In this document: positions 63,609 to 64,000 of the stretch, piece by piece
Numbering within the stretch: the stretch's first letter is position 1
Layout of the letters: each line of letters starts with the position of its first letter
Assembly: GCA_020630335.1 (NCBI GenBank)
Contig: JAHDBN010000006.1
Span: 53,602 to 117,601 of the forward strand
Origin: Bacteriovoracaceae bacterium
Lineage (GTDB): Bacteria > Bdellovibrionota > Bacteriovoracia > Bacteriovoracales > Bacteriovoracaceae
Length of the DNA: 64,000 bases
Reading direction: 5' to 3'
Notes under the pieces: generated by a model
Database searches by the model: none
The model's input: only the letters and a program-made list of their open reading frames with translations
What the model was told of the DNA's origin: nothing
Program-made: the position numbers and the translations under genes

Positions 63609-63768
63609 ACTCTAGTTTGCAAATAATTCTTGGCATTTATTTTTAATGTTTTTTTTCTAACTATTGATTATCTTTAGATTTAAAAATTCTTAAGATTATA
63701 CTTCTGCGTTTCAATTTATAATAATTATTCAGGGCAAGATTAAAGGTTTATAAACAAAGGAGCGTATT

Positions 63769-64000
63769 TTGTTAAAATTTTTACTTACCCTAATGACACT
63801 CTCATTACTTTTTTCTTGTAGTGATAGTCCAAGTACAAAGCCAATTATCATTACTGAAGACGGTGGCTCAGCGCAAGACGCTGGTGAAGAAGATGCTGGC
63901 GAAGAAGATGCTGGTGAAGAAGATGCTGGTGAAGAAGATGCTGGCGAAGAAGATGCTGGCGAAGAAGATGCTGGCGAAGAAGATGCTGGCGAAGAAGATG
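63769..64000 (+). CDS. Start of a repeat-rich lipoprotein (runs off window)
   Basis: An open frame from a TTG with AAAGGAG about six bases upstream. A signal peptide with lipobox (LMTLSLLFSCSD) is followed by a short spacer TKPIIITEDGGSAQ. Then comes a degenerate DAG and tandem EEDAG repeats to the edge. Only 77 codons are visible. The protein is expected on the outer membrane, with a flexible acidic stalk. I do not recognise the rest and the end is outside the window. Confidence 0.75.
   Translation, partial: MLKFLLTLMTLSLLFSCSDSPSTKPIIITEDGGSAQDAGEEDAGEEDAGEEDAGEEDAGEEDAGEEDAGEEDAGEED
63886..64000 (+). repeat. 15-bp tandem repeat coding for EEDAG
   Basis: GAAGAAGATGCTGG(C/T) is repeated seven times in full plus ten bases of an eighth, and the array continues past the window edge. 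Units differ only at the last base. The 15-bp unit keeps the frame, so copy number changes would only lengthen or shorten the protein. Confidence 0.95.

Noticed and set aside
63886..64000. Short regular repeats that might be a CRISPR array
   Set aside because: The units are head to tail with no spacers, keep an open reading frame and follow a lipoprotein signal peptide.
1..64000. Mobile element, prophage or restriction system
   Set aside because: No transposase, integrase, phage structural gene, toxin-antitoxin or restriction gene is recognisable, and base composition is even apart from the terminal repeat.

Overview
The window is an AT-rich stretch from a Gram-negative bacterium. The gene content best fits Bdellovibrionota, probably Bacteriovoracales (inference). 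The signs are a 63-residue bacterial histone of the Bdellovibrio Bd0055 (HBb) type, a FliF-like protein beside a flagellar-type regulator, several sigma-54 activators, many small lipoproteins, LPS-export and meso-DAP peptidoglycan genes, and a Ktr potassium system. I see no insertion sequence, prophage, CRISPR array or rRNA. One tRNA gene is present. About 60 protein genes are packed tightly and no gene-free gap exceeds about 230 bp.

Layout. 1-4.1 kb (minus strand): a partial FliF-like protein, a FlbD-like regulator that has lost its ATPase and sigma-54 motifs, a TPR-like secreted protein and an intact NtrC-type activator. 4.2-12.3 kb (minus): metK, an unknown secreted protein, mpl, glyS, an MsbA-like exporter, a small anchored protein and the histone. 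12.4-14.1 kb (minus): a compact DEVH helicase overlapping recO. 14.1-17.3 kb: an Nfu-type Fe-S scaffold, a frameshifted GNAT gene, then a GNAT-like protein abutting a fatty-acid desaturase that carries its own GNAT-like C-terminal domain. 17.4-22.9 kb (minus): lepA, a HAMP-PAS membrane sensor without a kinase, ktrA and ktrB. 23-24.8 kb (plus): a PilF-like lipoprotein and RodZ. 24.8-31.2 kb (minus): trmL, pepA, an LptF/G permease, a peptidoglycan glycosyltransferase, an unknown protein and an MltD-like transglycosylase.

31.3-33.7 kb (plus) is a compact regulatory cassette. A sigma-54 activator is followed by a consensus sigma-54 promoter (TGGCAC-N5-TTGCT) that drives two overlapping small winged-helix or HTH proteins. 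A perfect 20-bp palindrome sits in front of the activator. 33.7-39.5 kb: psd, two trypsin-fold proteases converging on a shared bidirectional terminator, an M3 peptidase and a DtxR-type regulator. 39.7-47.4 kb: an unknown secreted protein, rpiB, ahcY, a ThrB2-like kinase, an RlmL-like methyltransferase, apt, a cytochrome c with no methionine ligand, a small secreted protein and dapF. 47.5-57.6 kb: a CAT-anticodon tRNA, several outer-membrane and envelope proteins, dinB, a degenerate receiver protein, and a TonB-dependent receptor followed by its own TonB. 57.6-62.7 kb (minus): a tyrosine/homogentisate catabolic operon interrupted by two unknown membrane/coiled-coil proteins. The right end has fabI and the start of a lipoprotein built from a 15-bp tandem repeat (EEDAG).

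The most unusual items are the sigma-54/HTH cassette, the desaturase-GNAT pair, the histone, two terminators whose U-tracts run directly into the next start codon, a roughly nine-fold excess of the heptamer AGGGCCT/AGGCCCT, and the methionine-free cytochrome c. No single locus can be declared a new system from sequence alone.
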